Shown: positions 43,702 through 53,700, counted from the first letter of the stretch. The stretch is DNA of 64,000 nucleotides from Christensenella sp. UBA7703 (GCA_002482505.1 DLGD01000014.1:1-64000); one strand, 5' to 3'. The notes: generated from the letters alone by a model not told the origin. Program-made: numbers and translations.

Positions 43702-45574
43702 GGGCGCGCAGGTTGTCGACCTGCCCGGCATTTACTCTATCCGGCCCTATACGCAGGAGGAGATCGTTTCGCGCGATTTCATCCTTGACGGCAAACCGGA
43801 CGGAATCATCAACATCGTCGATGCGACGAATATTGAGCGGAATCTCTATCTTACGCTCCAACTGCTGGAGCTGCGCATCCCGATGGTGGTTGCGCTGAAT
43901 ATGATGGATGAGGTACGCGATAACGGCGGGTCGATCGATGTACAACTCATGAGCCGCCAGCTTGGCGTGCCGGTGGTTCCAATCGCCGCCGCAAAGAACG
44001 AAGGCGTTTCGGAGTTGGTCAGCCAGGCGTTGAGCGTGGTCAAGCGCCGCGCAATCCCCGCTGTGCAGGACTTCTGCCCGGATGGGCCGGTGCACCGCTG
44101 CATCCACTCGGTTGCGCACGTGATCGAAGACCACGCGCGGGCAATCGGCGTTTCGCCGCGCTTTTGCGCAACCAAATTGATTGAGGGTGATCCTTCTCTC
44201 TCTGCACGGCTGGAGCTCGACCAAAACGAGCTGGAGCTCATTGAGCACAGTGTGCTGGAGATGGAGCACGAGACACGGTTTGATCGCAACGAAGCGCTCG
44301 CGGATATGCGCTATACATTCATCGAAGGCGTGGTTGCCGCCTCCGTGGTCAAGAGCCATGAGAGCAAGGAACACCGCAGGAGCGTCAAGATCGACAAAAT
44401 TCTCACGGGAAAATACACGGCGCTGCCGGTATTCTTCGGGGTGATGTTTCTTGTATTCTGGTTGACGTTCAACATCATCGGTAGTTCGCTTTCCGACCTG
44501 CTGACCTTGGGGATCGATGCATTGACTGGGCTGATCGATCGCGGCCTGACCGCCTACGGCATCAATCCGGTTGTCAAGAGCCTCGTGGTGGACGGCATCT
44601 TTGCGGGGGTTGGCAGCGTGCTGAGCTTTTTGCCGATCGTGGTGACGCTGTTTTTCTTCCTCTCGATTCTGGAAGACACGGGCTATATGGCGCGTGTTGC
44701 GTTCGTGATGGATCGCCTGCTGCGCAAAATCGGGCTTTCGGGCAGGAGCTTTGTGCCGATGTTGATCGGCTTTGGCTGTTCGGTTCCCGCGATTATGGCG
44801 ACGCGAACGCTGGCGAGTGATCGCGACCGCAAGATGACGATATTGCTTACCCCGTTTATGAGCTGCTCGGCAAAAATTCCGATCTATGCGGTGTTCTGTG
44901 CGGCGTTCTTCGCGCGCTATCAGGCGCTTGTGATGATCGGGCTGTATGCGGCGGGCATGGTGATTGGGATTCTGGTTGCGCTGCTGCTGAAGGGTACGGC
45001 GTTTCGCGGCGAGCCGGTTCCGTTTGTGATGGAACTGCCGAACTACCGTATGCCGTCGCCAAAGAACGTCCTGCTGCTCCTCTGGGAGAAGGCGAAGGAT
45101 TTTCTGGAGCGCGCGTTTACGATTATTCTCCTGGCGAGCGTTGTCATCTGGTTTTTGCAGACGTTTGATCTCCGGCTCAATGTGGTCAACGACAGCGCAA
45201 ACAGCCTGCTTGCGCTCATCGGCCGCCTGATTGCGCCGATTTTCCGCCCGATGGGCTTTGCGGATTGGCGGGTTGCGACTTCGCTCATCTCCGGCTTCGT
45301 CGCCAAAGAAGCAGTGGTTAGCACGCTCTCCGTGCTGCTCGGCACGGGGGTAGCGCAGCTGCACCTTGCGCTACCAAGCCTGTTTTCAACGCTTTCTGCC
45401 GTGAGCTTTTTGCTCTTTACGCTTTTGTATACACCCTGTGTGGCTGCGGTTGCGACCATTCGAAAAGAACTCAGGTCCGGCTGGGCGACGCTCGGCGTTG
45501 TGGTAATGCAGTGCGCGGTTGCATGGGTGGTCGCGTATGCGGCGTATTTGATCGGAGGATTGTTTATCACATGA
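43565..45574 (+). CDS. feoB: Ferrous iron transporter FeoB
   Basis: A 669-residue protein. The N-terminal GTPase domain has P-loop GNQNSGKTTLFNALTG, switch GNFPGVTVDQ, DLPGIYS and a NMMD G4 motif, followed by a helical regulatory region. The membrane part holds two Gate motifs, with FGCSVPAIMATR and the mirrored LYTPCVAAVATI. It imports Fe(II). The start at 43565 (MIFALAG) follows GAGGGAGAGGGA by 1-2 bases, inside feoA. The stop overlaps the next gene by ATGA. Length suits the compact clostridial form. Confidence 0.96.
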   Translation: MIFALAGNQNSGKTTLFNALTGSNQHVGNFPGVTVDQKMGEIRGVKGAQVVDLPGIYSIRPYTQEEIVSRDFILDGKPDGIINIVDATNIERNLYLTLQLLELRIPMVVALNMMDEVRDNGGSIDVQLMSRQLGVPVVPIAAAKNEGVSELVSQALSVVKRRAIPAVQDFCPDGPVHRCIHSVAHVIEDHARAIGVSPRFCATKLIEGDPSLSARLELDQNELELIEHSVLEMEHETRFDRNEALADMRYTFIEGVVAASVVKSHESKEHRRSVKIDKILTGKYTALPVFFGVMFLVFWLTFNIIGSSLSDLLTLGIDALTGLIDRGLTAYGINPVVKSLVVDGIFAGVGSVLSFLPIVVTLFFFLSILEDTGYMARVAFVMDRLLRKIGLSGRSFVPMLIGFGCSVPAIMATRTLASDRDRKMTILLTPFMSCSAKIPIYAVFCAAFFARYQALVMIGLYAAGMVIGILVALLLKGTAFRGEPVPFVMELPNYRMPSPKNVLLLLWEKAKDFLERAFTIILLASVVIWFLQTFDLRLNVVNDSANSLLALIGRLIAPIFRPMGFADWRVATSLISGFVAKEAVVSTLSVLLGTGVAQLHLALPSLFSTLSAVSFLLFTLLYTPCVAAVATIRKELRSGWATLGVVVMQCAVAWVVAYAAYLIGGLFIT

Positions 45575-45735
45575 AGCTTGCCGATTATCTGATTCTGGCG
45601 CTGGTTGCGCTGGTGCTGTTTCTCGTCATTCGCCGCAGTGTGCGCAGGAAGGCCTCGGGCAACACCTGTGGCTGCGGCGGCTGCGCGGGATGCAGCGCCC
45701 GGGAAAACTGTGCACAGCAGACAAAACGAACATAA
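45571..45735 (+). CDS. FeoB-associated Cys-rich membrane protein
   Basis: A 54-residue protein: one TM helix (YLILALVALVLFLVIRR), then a basic stretch and a Cys-rich tail (NTCGCGGCAGCSARENC, five cysteines). It matches the small FeoB-associated Cys-rich family in size and position and may take part in iron handling at the transporter exit. Translation is coupled to feoB by the ATGA overlap. The operon ends with a strong terminator 10 bp later. Confidence 0.9.
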   Translation: MKLADYLILALVALVLFLVIRRSVRRKASGNTCGCGGCAGCSARENCAQQTKRT

Positions 45736-45744
45736 CAGGATACG

Positions 45745-45773
45745 ATCCGCCGGAGACTCCGGCGGATTTTTTT
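45745..45773 (+). terminator. Rho-independent terminator
   Basis: ATCCGCCGG (45745-45753), loop AGACT, CCGGCGGAT (45759-45767), then a run of T to 45773. It ends the feo operon. Confidence 0.9.
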
Positions 45774-45803
45774 GCAGTTCATTTTGATTTATACCCGATT
45801 CTA

Positions 45804-45832
45804 TTGACAAATCATAGATTTGAACATACTGG
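45804..45832 (+). promoter_or_regulatory. Promoter of the two-gene permease
   Basis: TTGACA (45804-45809), 17 bases, TACTGG (45827-45832), a weak -10. It is the best candidate in the 45774-46003 gap. Confidence 0.4.
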
Positions 45833-46003
45833 GGTTCTAGAACGCTGCGTGGGAAAAGCAACGGACGAACCATTTTCCGCATGGTATGATAAGCAAAACA
45901 AGAGAGTATTTGAGCGGATTAGACTGTGCCTGCTAAAAGAAAATCTAAAACCGATTTGGCGCAGGAAATGCGCAATCACTAAAACAAACCGGAGGAGCAA
46001 CGC

Positions 46004-46483
46004 TTGTTTACCTACATTCTGTATGCGCTTGCCATCGCGGGTCTTGCCGTGTCGTTTTTCAAAGACCGGCAGAAGACAAAAGCCGCGTTGATGAAGGCCT
46101 GGAAGTCTTTTGAAAACATCCTCCCGCAGTTGCTGATGATCTTTTTGATCATCGGTTTTGCGCTCGCAATTTTTCCGCCGGAGACCATTCGCAAGTTTCT
46201 CGGTTCGGAGAGCGGGTTTCTCGGCATCCTCGCTGCTGCGCTGATCGGTTCCATCACGCTGATGCCCGGGTTTGTCGCCTTCCCGCTGGCTGCGGCGCTG
46301 CTCAAAAGCGGTGCAGGCTACATGCAGCTTGCTGCGTTTATCTCTACGCTGATGATGGTCGGTATCATCACGATTCCGATTGAGCACAAGACGTTTGGAC
46401 TCAAGGCGACGATTACGCGGAACGTATCTGCGTTTGCCTTTTCGTTTGTGGTAGCGGTTGTGATGGGGGTGGTGCTGGGATGA
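46004..46483 (+). CDS. COG0701-type permease, first half
   Basis: A 159-residue protein with about four hydrophobic segments. Start is TTG at 46004, after GGAGGAG. The LIGSITLMPGFVAFPLAAALLKSGAG stretch matches the repeat core of the COG0701/DUF318 permease family. Members are normally one polypeptide of about 300-400 residues. Here the halves are separate, coupled by an ATGA overlap with the gene at 46480. Relatives are linked to metal, thiol or arsenite-related export, with uncertain substrates. Confidence 0.85.
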   Translation: MFTYILYALAIAGLAVSFFKDRQKTKAALMKAWKSFENILPQLLMIFLIIGFALAIFPPETIRKFLGSESGFLGILAAALIGSITLMPGFVAFPLAAALLKSGAGYMQLAAFISTLMMVGIITIPIEHKTFGLKATITRNVSAFAFSFVVAVVMGVVLG

Positions 46484-47118
46484 GCGAACAACAGATGAAA
46501 CAACCGGAAAACGGCATGAATAGCATGCAGAAACCGTCTCAATCGGGCAACATGCCAAACCAGCCCGGCAACCAGAAGAAGCCGTTTTTAAAACGCTATG
46601 GCGCGTTCTTCCTGCTGCTGATTGCAGGCGTGATCGCGGGGCTTGTGTTGCCGGATCTCGGTAAAGCCGCGCTGGACAACACCCTTGGCAGCCTCAAGGA
46701 GATGCTCTCTGTCTTGCCGCCGATCTTTGTGTTGTTGGGGTTGCTGGATGTTTGGGTGGATCGCGCGACGATGATCAAATACACCGGCAAAGGCTCCGGT
46801 TTCAAGGGCGTTCTGATCGCGTTTCTGCTCGGCTCTGCTGCGGCAGGACCCCTCTACGCCGCGTTTCCTTTCGCGGCGGTGATGCTGAAAAAAGGCACGA
46901 GTTTTAGGAATGTGCTGATCTTCATCGGCGCATGGTCGACAACAAAGATTCCGCTGCTGGCGTTTGAGGCCTCCAGCATGGGCCCTGTGTTCACGCTGGT
47001 GCGTCTTGCGCTGAGCCTTGTCGGCATTCCGCTGATCGCGTACATCACCGATCGCGTGATTGGCAAGGCGGGTATAGACGAAATCTATGCGCTCAACGAC
47101 GCGGAGCAGACGAAATAA
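46480..47118 (+). CDS. COG0701-type permease, second half
   Basis: A 212-residue membrane protein. A soluble Gln/Asn/Pro-rich N-terminus (about 45 residues) precedes five to six hydrophobic segments, with LLGSAAAGPLYAAFPFAAVMLKKG echoing the core of the first half. Together they probably form a heteromeric permease. The ATG lies within the stop of the first half, so the two are made in step. Confidence 0.85.
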   Translation: MSEQQMKQPENGMNSMQKPSQSGNMPNQPGNQKKPFLKRYGAFFLLLIAGVIAGLVLPDLGKAALDNTLGSLKEMLSVLPPIFVLLGLLDVWVDRATMIKYTGKGSGFKGVLIAFLLGSAAAGPLYAAFPFAAVMLKKGTSFRNVLIFIGAWSTTKIPLLAFEASSMGPVFTLVRLALSLVGIPLIAYITDRVIGKAGIDEIYALNDAEQTK

Positions 47119-47155
47119 AAAGACGGCTATCGAAAGAGGGAGCACGCGAAATTTG

Positions 47156-47186
47156 GGCGGAGCGCAATGCGTTTCCGCCTTTTTTC
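47156..47186 (+). terminator. Rho-independent terminator
   Basis: GGCGGA (47156-47161) pairs with TCCGCC (47174-47179) around an inner CGC/GCG, then seven T. It closes the permease pair. Confidence 0.75.
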
Positions 47187-47208
47187 TACAAAAATCGAGC
47201 GTGCATTT

Positions 47209-47229
47209 AGAACAAATGTTCGATATAAT
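47209..47229 (+). promoter_or_regulatory. LexA/SOS-like box overlapping the island promoter
   Basis: AGAACAAATGTTCG (47209-47222) fits the Firmicutes SOS box CGAAC-4-GTTCG in all but the first base. It is followed at once by a perfect -10, TATAAT (47224-47229). The -35 (GTGCAT region) is poor. Repression by LexA and induction by DNA damage is predicted. Confidence 0.6.
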
Positions 47230-47255
47230 AAAGGACAAACAGTAAACGGGTTAGC

Positions 47256-47293
47256 AATTATAAGAATTGTGCAAATATCAAATTCTTATAATT
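47256..47293 (+). repeat. 13-bp perfect inverted repeat in the island leader
   Basis: AATTATAAGAATT (47256-47268) and AATTCTTATAATT (47281-47293), with a 12-base loop and no strong T-run. It lies between the promoter and the SD (47328-47336). It could be an operator or a leader hairpin. Confidence 0.6.
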
Positions 47294-47344
47294 TTCTGTG
47301 GATCATCTGATGTAACCTGAAACAAAAAGGAAGGGAACATTACA

Positions 47345-47650
47345 ATGACAAACAGATTTACCAACCCCGATACCGGCAGGATGAGCATAGCCTTAAAAAA
47401 GGCAATCGCACGTTTCAAATCAACAGCCAGCCAATCGAAAGACACGGGCAAGAGCGCAGGCACCGCGCAAGCGACAGCGAAGACACAGGATACCGTAAAT
47501 CCTTTGAAGCTCAACAGTGTCGAAAGAAGGCTGAATGCGGCAGACAAGGCAATCTTACCCGCCGCAGATCGACCGACGAGAGTAAGCAACCCCGATAACC
47601 GCGCACCCAAATTGAGTGAAATTCAACAAAACGAGGATTATTACCGGTAA
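47345..47650 (+). CDS. N-terminal part of the interrupted NlpC/P60 protein
   Basis: 101 codons ending in TAA at 47648-47650. It is basic, Lys/Thr/Ala-rich, with no signal peptide or TM segment (MTNRFTNPDTGRMSIALKK). AAGGAAGGG lies 8 bases before the ATG. The reading frame continues open past the stop, through 47651-47779, to the NlpC/P60 ORF. The junction (DYYR, stop, EQQRIQSIEK) reads as one sequence if the TAA was a CAA (Gln) codon. This is therefore probably the front of one gene of about 585 codons broken by a point mutation; a separate 101-residue protein is the alternative. Confidence 0.7.
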   Translation: MTNRFTNPDTGRMSIALKKAIARFKSTASQSKDTGKSAGTAQATAKTQDTVNPLKLNSVERRLNAADKAILPAADRPTRVSNPDNRAPKLSEIQQNEDYYR

Positions 47651-47779
47651 GAGCAACAGAGGATTCAATCGATAGAGAAAGCAAAAGCGCAGGAAGCGTT
47701 TGAAAGAATCCTACGGCATGAGCTCTATGGTGAATCGTTAGCCGCAAAACCAATTCCCCTTGAAAGGGGCGCGTCCGCC

Positions 47780-49102
47780 TTGAAGAGTACCGGCGGAACA
47801 TCGCTGGGCGCAAGCGGGCCTCTTGCGAAGAATGGCGCTCGCACGCGCGGCTACACAGACACCGCTTCGGATTCTGGCGCGCCGATTCGGTTTACGGGCG
47901 GAACAATGGAGGATAAAAGACGGAAGTATGACGAAGCTATGGTGCGGCAAGCCGTAACCTTGAATGATTTTCATGACTATCTGGACTGGGGAAATATCGA
48001 TCGATCCAACCTGACCGCAGAACAAAGCGATATTCTAGAACTTGTTGAACAGGAACTCACCAAGAAATCGGTTCTCGGAACGCTAACGGAACAAGAGAGA
48101 AACACTGTTTTTAAGAATACCTTGAACTATCTGTATTCGCACACAAAATCAGCCAATGGTGATCCGTACCCGATTTTTATAGACATTGCGAAAACGGGAG
48201 TTGTTGCTCCTTATGCTGCTATTATTGATTTGCCAGAGAAGAATGACTACGTTAAGGGCCCATTTCCTGAGCAAATAGCTATGAATACAGATGTGCTTTC
48301 TAACAAAGACTTGAGAATGATTTTTGAGTATGGACGTCAAAAACCTGCTAACGAAGCTGAGGTGGAGAAATATAAGCAACAATTCACCTATAAAAACAAT
48401 GTGTATTTAGAAGAAATGGAGAATTACTTCGATGCACTGAAAAACGGGAAAGCAACTCCCAAAGACAGACAAAAATATCTTGATCAAGCGGTGCTCAGAA
48501 TTTATGAAACTTGCACCAAGCCAATACCTGTCAAGGATAAAAGAGGCAAAGATGCAGGGACAGTTCCGATTGGAGAGTTGATCCCGCCGTATGATGATTC
48601 GTTTGGAGCGCAGGTTGCAAGAGAAGCGTTGCGGTTGGTAGGCTTAAAGTATCTTCATAAAGCCAAAGAAATCATACCTGGGGAAAATGGAGACTACAAC
48701 ATTGATTGCTCAAGACTCGTTTCTTGGACGCTATCCGAAATTAATCCTGAGTGGAAGTATGATACCATTAGTACATCTGCGCGGTATCAGATTAATGGGT
48801 TTAAAAAAGTGTGGAGCAATAGCGGAAGCTCAGAACCGCCCTATGAGGGTATGCTTCCGGGCGACACCCTTTTTTGGAAAGGCAACGAAACAGGAGAGAT
48901 CGTCCATACTGCGATCTATATTGGCATGGTCGACGAAGTACCTATGATGATTGAAGCTGACAATACAGTGCAAATTGTCGAAGTAAGAGAAAAAACAACC
49001 AACAACAATGGTGAAGACTCGACTCTCGTACAAGTAAATAGAATGACACCGGAGGAGCTGGACAAACATCATGATCAGAACACAGCAAAAAGCATTAACT
49101 AA
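47780..49102 (+). CDS. NlpC/P60 cysteine peptidase domain protein, downstream part of an interrupted gene
   Basis: About 440 residues from the TTG at 47780; an ATG occurs near 47907. The last 180 residues are an NlpC/P60 domain. The catalytic Cys is in YNIDCSRLVSWTL, and PGDTLFWKGNETGEIVHTA supplies the His. IEADN adds a polar residue. Such domains cut peptide stems of peptidoglycan. The preceding region is helical, charged and unrecognised. No signal peptide is seen in either part. If the upstream TAA is real, this half needs internal initiation or readthrough. It overlaps the next gene by 32 bp. Confidence 0.75.
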   Translation: MKSTGGTSLGASGPLAKNGARTRGYTDTASDSGAPIRFTGGTMEDKRRKYDEAMVRQAVTLNDFHDYLDWGNIDRSNLTAEQSDILELVEQELTKKSVLGTLTEQERNTVFKNTLNYLYSHTKSANGDPYPIFIDIAKTGVVAPYAAIIDLPEKNDYVKGPFPEQIAMNTDVLSNKDLRMIFEYGRQKPANEAEVEKYKQQFTYKNNVYLEEMENYFDALKNGKATPKDRQKYLDQAVLRIYETCTKPIPVKDKRGKDAGTVPIGELIPPYDDSFGAQVAREALRLVGLKYLHKAKEIIPGENGDYNIDCSRLVSWTLSEINPEWKYDTISTSARYQINGFKKVWSNSGSSEPPYEGMLPGDTLFWKGNETGEIVHTAIYIGMVDEVPMMIEADNTVQIVEVREKTTNNNGEDSTLVQVNRMTPEELDKHHDQNTAKSIN

Positions 49103-50714
49103 AGCGTTTATTGCTATAATCGGATTATCAATGCTGATTTCGCCTTTCAACGCTTCTTCTCAAGCCACAAGCGACTTATTTCCTGTTTACGGACCGTATG
49201 ACGGCGATGGCTGGAGCGTCACCTCCGACGGCGTGTTGACGATTGAGAGCAATCAAGGCTGGGTAAACTGTCTGAAACATGGATATGAGAAAGACGTCAC
49301 GAAACTCGTAATTGGAAAAGATGTATCCACTTTTCGACTCTATGACTTACCGTTTGATCTGCCGAGCGAAGACTTCTTTAGTAAGTCTGATATCATTGGG
49401 TATGGGGAGCACGGAGAACCGTATTATGATTATTCGAAATTGCATGACCTATTCCCCAATGAAATAGTTGTTGAAAGCGATAATCCGGTTTTTCGAGTCG
49501 TCGATGGGTTACTCATTAATTCGGTAACCAACGAGTTAGTATTATCAAAAATGTCGTTGATGGATGTTGTAATCCCTGAAGGCGTGGAGACAATCACGTT
49601 GTCGGCGTTTTCACAAAGAGGGATTCAATCGGTTAGTTTTCCAACAAGCTTAAAGGCAATCAACGAATATGCGTTCTACAAATGTAAGAACCTTGTGCGG
49701 ATTGATTTACCGGATTCGTTGGCGGAGCTGAAAGCAGGGGCATTTTTCGGATGTTCCAGTTTATCTGTAGTGAATCTATCTCGCGGGCTTACGAGCATTG
49801 GGCGGAGTGCGTTCAGCGGTTGTGCAATACAGCATCTTCAAATTCCAGAAGGCGTTCAAAATATCAGCGAAAATGCCTTTATGGAGTGTGCTCAGCTTCA
49901 AGAGGTTTTTCTGCCGGACAGCATTAGAAGAATTGGATCCGGCACTTTTAGCTGTTGCATGCAGCTTTCCGACATAAACTTTCCTGATAAACTGGAATAT
50001 ATCGGTGAGGGTGCGTTTCATCTTTGTACAAGCTTAAAAAAAGTTATTTTACCAAATTCTCTGCGTCAGATAGAGAATAGAGCATTCTGGAATTGCGACC
50101 TCTCTGTTTTACGAATTCCTGACAATCTATCACTCTTAGTGTTTTATGATTATGATCGGGGATATATCATTAGTCCGTATTCTAAGCGAAACAAATGTTT
50201 CGGGGCTTCCTCTGTCGAAACCGTAATCTTTGCTGGCAGCGATTATGACTTCGGGTACCCCGCAATCACCGACGCGAAGAACGTCTATTTCTTGAGCACG
50301 CCGCCGGAGGACGTCGGGCAGATACTGGACAAGGATTCCGTGGGAAACATCTATTGCTCGGATGAATTTGAGCATCAGTGGACGCGCTCCAGCGTCGCAA
50401 GCTGGGTGCGGCAAAAGCTCACGATCCTGCCCGCAGCCCAGATCAAGGCAATCACCGAGGAAGCCGTTAACGCCACGCCGGAACCGATTGTGACCCCGCG
50501 CCCAACGCCTACGCCATTGCCAACGGAAACGCCTTGGCCAACGCCGATCATTACGCCGGTTGCGACGCCCAAGGAAGAAGCCCCCGCCGAGAACAAGCCA
50601 ATCGATCCGATCCTGTTCGTCTTCGCGGGTGTGATTGCGGTTGTGATCGCGGGGATTGTGGTGGTTTCACAAATGGCGAAAAAGACGAGAAAGCGTTCGC
50701 GTACAAGAAAATAG
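49071..50714 (+). CDS. BspA-type leucine-rich-repeat surface protein with C-terminal TM
   Basis: A 547-residue exported protein: signal peptide (about residues 11-32), then a domain opening DGWSVTSDGVLTIESNQGW. About seven BspA-type LRRs follow, with patterns such as LPDSLAELKAGAFFGCSSL and IPEGVQNISENAF. A conserved module (FAGSDYDFGYPAITDAKNVY), a Thr/Pro stalk (TPRPTPTPLPTETPWPTP), one TM helix and a basic tail end it. It is probably displayed at the surface for adhesion or protein binding. It overlaps the NlpC/P60 gene by 32 bp. The AT-richer composition differs from the rest of the window. Confidence 0.9.
   Translation: MIRTQQKALTKAFIAIIGLSMLISPFNASSQATSDLFPVYGPYDGDGWSVTSDGVLTIESNQGWVNCLKHGYEKDVTKLVIGKDVSTFRLYDLPFDLPSEDFFSKSDIIGYGEHGEPYYDYSKLHDLFPNEIVVESDNPVFRVVDGLLINSVTNELVLSKMSLMDVVIPEGVETITLSAFSQRGIQSVSFPTSLKAINEYAFYKCKNLVRIDLPDSLAELKAGAFFGCSSLSVVNLSRGLTSIGRSAFSGCAIQHLQIPEGVQNISENAFMECAQLQEVFLPDSIRRIGSGTFSCCMQLSDINFPDKLEYIGEGAFHLCTSLKKVILPNSLRQIENRAFWNCDLSVLRIPDNLSLLVFYDYDRGYIISPYSKRNKCFGASSVETVIFAGSDYDFGYPAITDAKNVYFLSTPPEDVGQILDKDSVGNIYCSDEFEHQWTRSSVASWVRQKLTILPAAQIKAITEEAVNATPEPIVTPRPTPTPLPTETPWPTPIITPVATPKEEAPAENKPIDPILFVFAGVIAVVIAGIVVVSQMAKKTRKRSRTRK
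50221..50668 (+). repeat. 448-bp direct repeat, copy 1
   Basis: The 3' part of the first LRR gene is nearly identical, without indels, to 53276-53723 in the second. The first 71 bases are identical. It encodes the last LRR-associated module, the Thr/Pro stalk and the TM. Confidence 0.9.
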
Positions 50715-50736
50715 TCAATCAATATTGAGGTGCTTT

Positions 50737-53700
50737 ATGCCGAAAAAAGTCAGATCACTCGTTTTAGGTTTGTTTCTCGCGCTCGTTGGGGTTATTAGCG
50801 CGGCGCTGGTTGTGGGAAAGGCGCACGCGGAAGAGGAAGAAGAATGGGAGTGGGGAGACCCGTATCCGCCCGTTTCGGGAATCGGTTGGGATATCTCCGA
50901 GGAAGGCGTATTAACCGTGGAGAGTGACGCCGGGTGGCAAGATTATCTGGCAAAGGGACCTGGTGAATGGATCTATGAGTATGATTCCATAACGGAACGT
51001 GTGCAAAAGTTGGTCATCGGTAAAAATGTGACCATGCTTTCTATCTTTGACACCAAGCGGATGAATGAAGCCACGCTCATGGAGACGGATTATATGCTGA
51101 TCGGTCACGCGGGGCCATATCAAAAAGTAGTAAGCATCGCATTGCAAAACCCCAAAAGTATGCCTCCCAAAATCGAGGTAGAGGAAGGGAATCCTGTTTT
51201 TGTTGTCATTGACGGGCTTTTGATCAACAAGAAAAAGCAATCGGTCGTTCTATCGGAGATCAATGTCAGCAACGTGGTCATACCCGATGGGATCAAATCG
51301 ATTGAAGCTTGGGCATTTTATCAGCGGAAGCTCAAATCGGTTACGTTTCCGAATACGCTGGAAAGCATCGGCGCGGCGGCATTTAGCCAATGCATCGCAC
51401 TAACCCGGGTGGTTTTACCGGACTCTGTCGTAAAAGTGGAGGCTTGTGCGTTCTCCGGGTGTTCCTTGCAAAGTATTACGCTATCCAAAAACTTAAAGAC
51501 GATAGAAGGATTTGCATTTAGTAGTTGCGAGATACAAGAAGTCAAGATCCCCGCCGGGGTTTCTTCGGTTGGATTCAAGGCGTTTCAATCGTGCAAGTCG
51601 CTCAAGCGTGTACAACTACCGGAGGGGCTCACCAAGATCGACAATTATGCATTCGGTGACTGCAGCGTGCTGGAGGAAATCAATCTACCGGATAGTTTGA
51701 CGTATATCGGGTATCGTGCGTTTGAGGATTGCACCAAATGGCGCATCATTCAACTACCGAATACGCTCAACCGAATCGGTGGAGAGGTTTTCTACGGATG
51801 CAACCCGATTCTGCTCCAGCTGCCGAATCAGCTCGTAATCGAAAACACTCCACCGGAGAAACAAGGCTGGTGTACAACTTTTGAAGAGCCGGAATCAACG
51901 CAAACGTTGGGGATCAGCTATGTGGAAACGCTGATCGTTTCCGGCTCCCGATACAAGTTTGGTGAATATGCGGCAAAGACGGCTGATCAAATCGTTTTTT
52001 TGACCAATCCTCCCGCCAACATCCATTCTTTTGTAACGAAGGTGCATTCCGGAAATGTATCGTTTCTGGATAAGTTTGCTTCAAACTGGGATCAAGTGGA
52101 CGAGGACGCATGGGGCGATTTAACACTGCAACAAGTGTCACAGAATCAGGTTGAAGAGATGATTCGCGCCAGCATCGATCTATCGAAAACGGGCCATGTT
52201 CCGCGAGAACCGGCTGAAGAACAAACGAGTGATGAAGAAACGTATCAGGTGTTTGAGCATGATGGATGGAGCTATGCGACGAACGGGACGCTAACGTTGC
52301 GAAGCAATGAAGGCTGGATCGATGCACTGCAACAGGACGGACTCGGACACGGAGGCATCCTTGTTATCGGGAAAAAAATAACCGAGTTGCCATTTTATGA
52401 TTTGACCGAGCCTGTCCCGATTGAAGGATTTCAAAATCCGACAGACGTGCAAGATGATGACGAGAGCTTATTTGCAAAGGACAAGTCCATGTCAGGGTAT
52501 CTTTGGCCATGGAAGATCTACTTAGAGCCGGGAAACACCGCTTTCATCTATGGCGATGGGATGTTGGTTGATATGCGAACCATGGAAATCGTGATGAGTG
52601 ATAGCGCTCTGCCGGAGCACGTTGTGATTCCGGAGGGTATTCGTTCGATTGGAAACGGTGCGTTTATCGGCAGAATCATAAAATCCGTTCAATTGCCTTC
52701 CACTCTGGAGAAAGTTGGTGCGGATGCGTTCAGAGATTGCAGCTACCTGACAAGCATTGACATTCCAAATTCTGTGACAACCATCGGTAAGCGCGCTTTT
52801 TGGGAATGTACATCGCTCAAAACCATTCACTTTCCGAGAGAATTAAAAGTGATCAAAGAAGGCACATTCCGCGAATGTGGTCTCGTGGATGTTGTGTTGC
52901 CGGATGATGTTTGCGAGTTGGGGGAAGAGGCTTTCTTCCGCTGCGAGGAGCTGCAAAACGTTCGGCTTTCTGCATCGCTCAAAAAGATTGGTCCGGTTGC
53001 GTTTTCGGATTGTGGGAAACTGAAACACGTCTGGTTTTCAGATAAGCTTGAATCGATCGGAGTTGGAGCATTCTCGTGGTGTATTCAGTTGAAAGATGTT
53101 GTTTTGCCTGATTCTGTGCATGAAATTGGTGTGCATGCATTTCTAAATTGTGAGCTTTCACTTTTACGTCTTCCGCCTGCACTGCAGATGTATGACTACG
53201 ATTGGGATAATCAACAATTTCTCCCAGACGTTGAGCTGGAAAAGGGCATGACACTAGGGCTTGATTCGGTTGGTGCCGTAATCTTTGCTGGCAGCGATTA
53301 TGACTTCGGGTACCCCGCAATCACCGACGCGAAGAACGTCTATTTCCTGAGCACCCCGCCGGAGGAAGTAGGGCAGATACTGGACAAGGATTCCGTGGGA
53401 AACATCTATTGCTCGGACGAATTTGAGCATCAGTGGACGCGCTCCAGCGTCGCAAGCTGGGTGCGGCAAAAGCTCACGATCCTACCCGCCGCAGAAATAA
53501 ACGCGTTGGTGGAGGAAGCCGTCAACGCCACGCCGGAACCGATTGTAACCCCGCGCCCAACGCCTACGCCATTGCCGACGGAAACGCCTTGGCCCACGCC
53601 GATCATTACGCCGGTTGCGACGCCCAAGGAAGAAGCCCCCGCCGAGAACAAGCCAATCGACCCGCTCCTGTTCGTCTTCGCGGGTGTGATTGCGGTTGTG

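Noticed and set aside
43535..45364. 609-codon ORF antisense to feoB
   Set aside because: The opposite strand encodes a full FeoB with all motifs. The antisense product is His/Arg/Gln-rich and has no SD.
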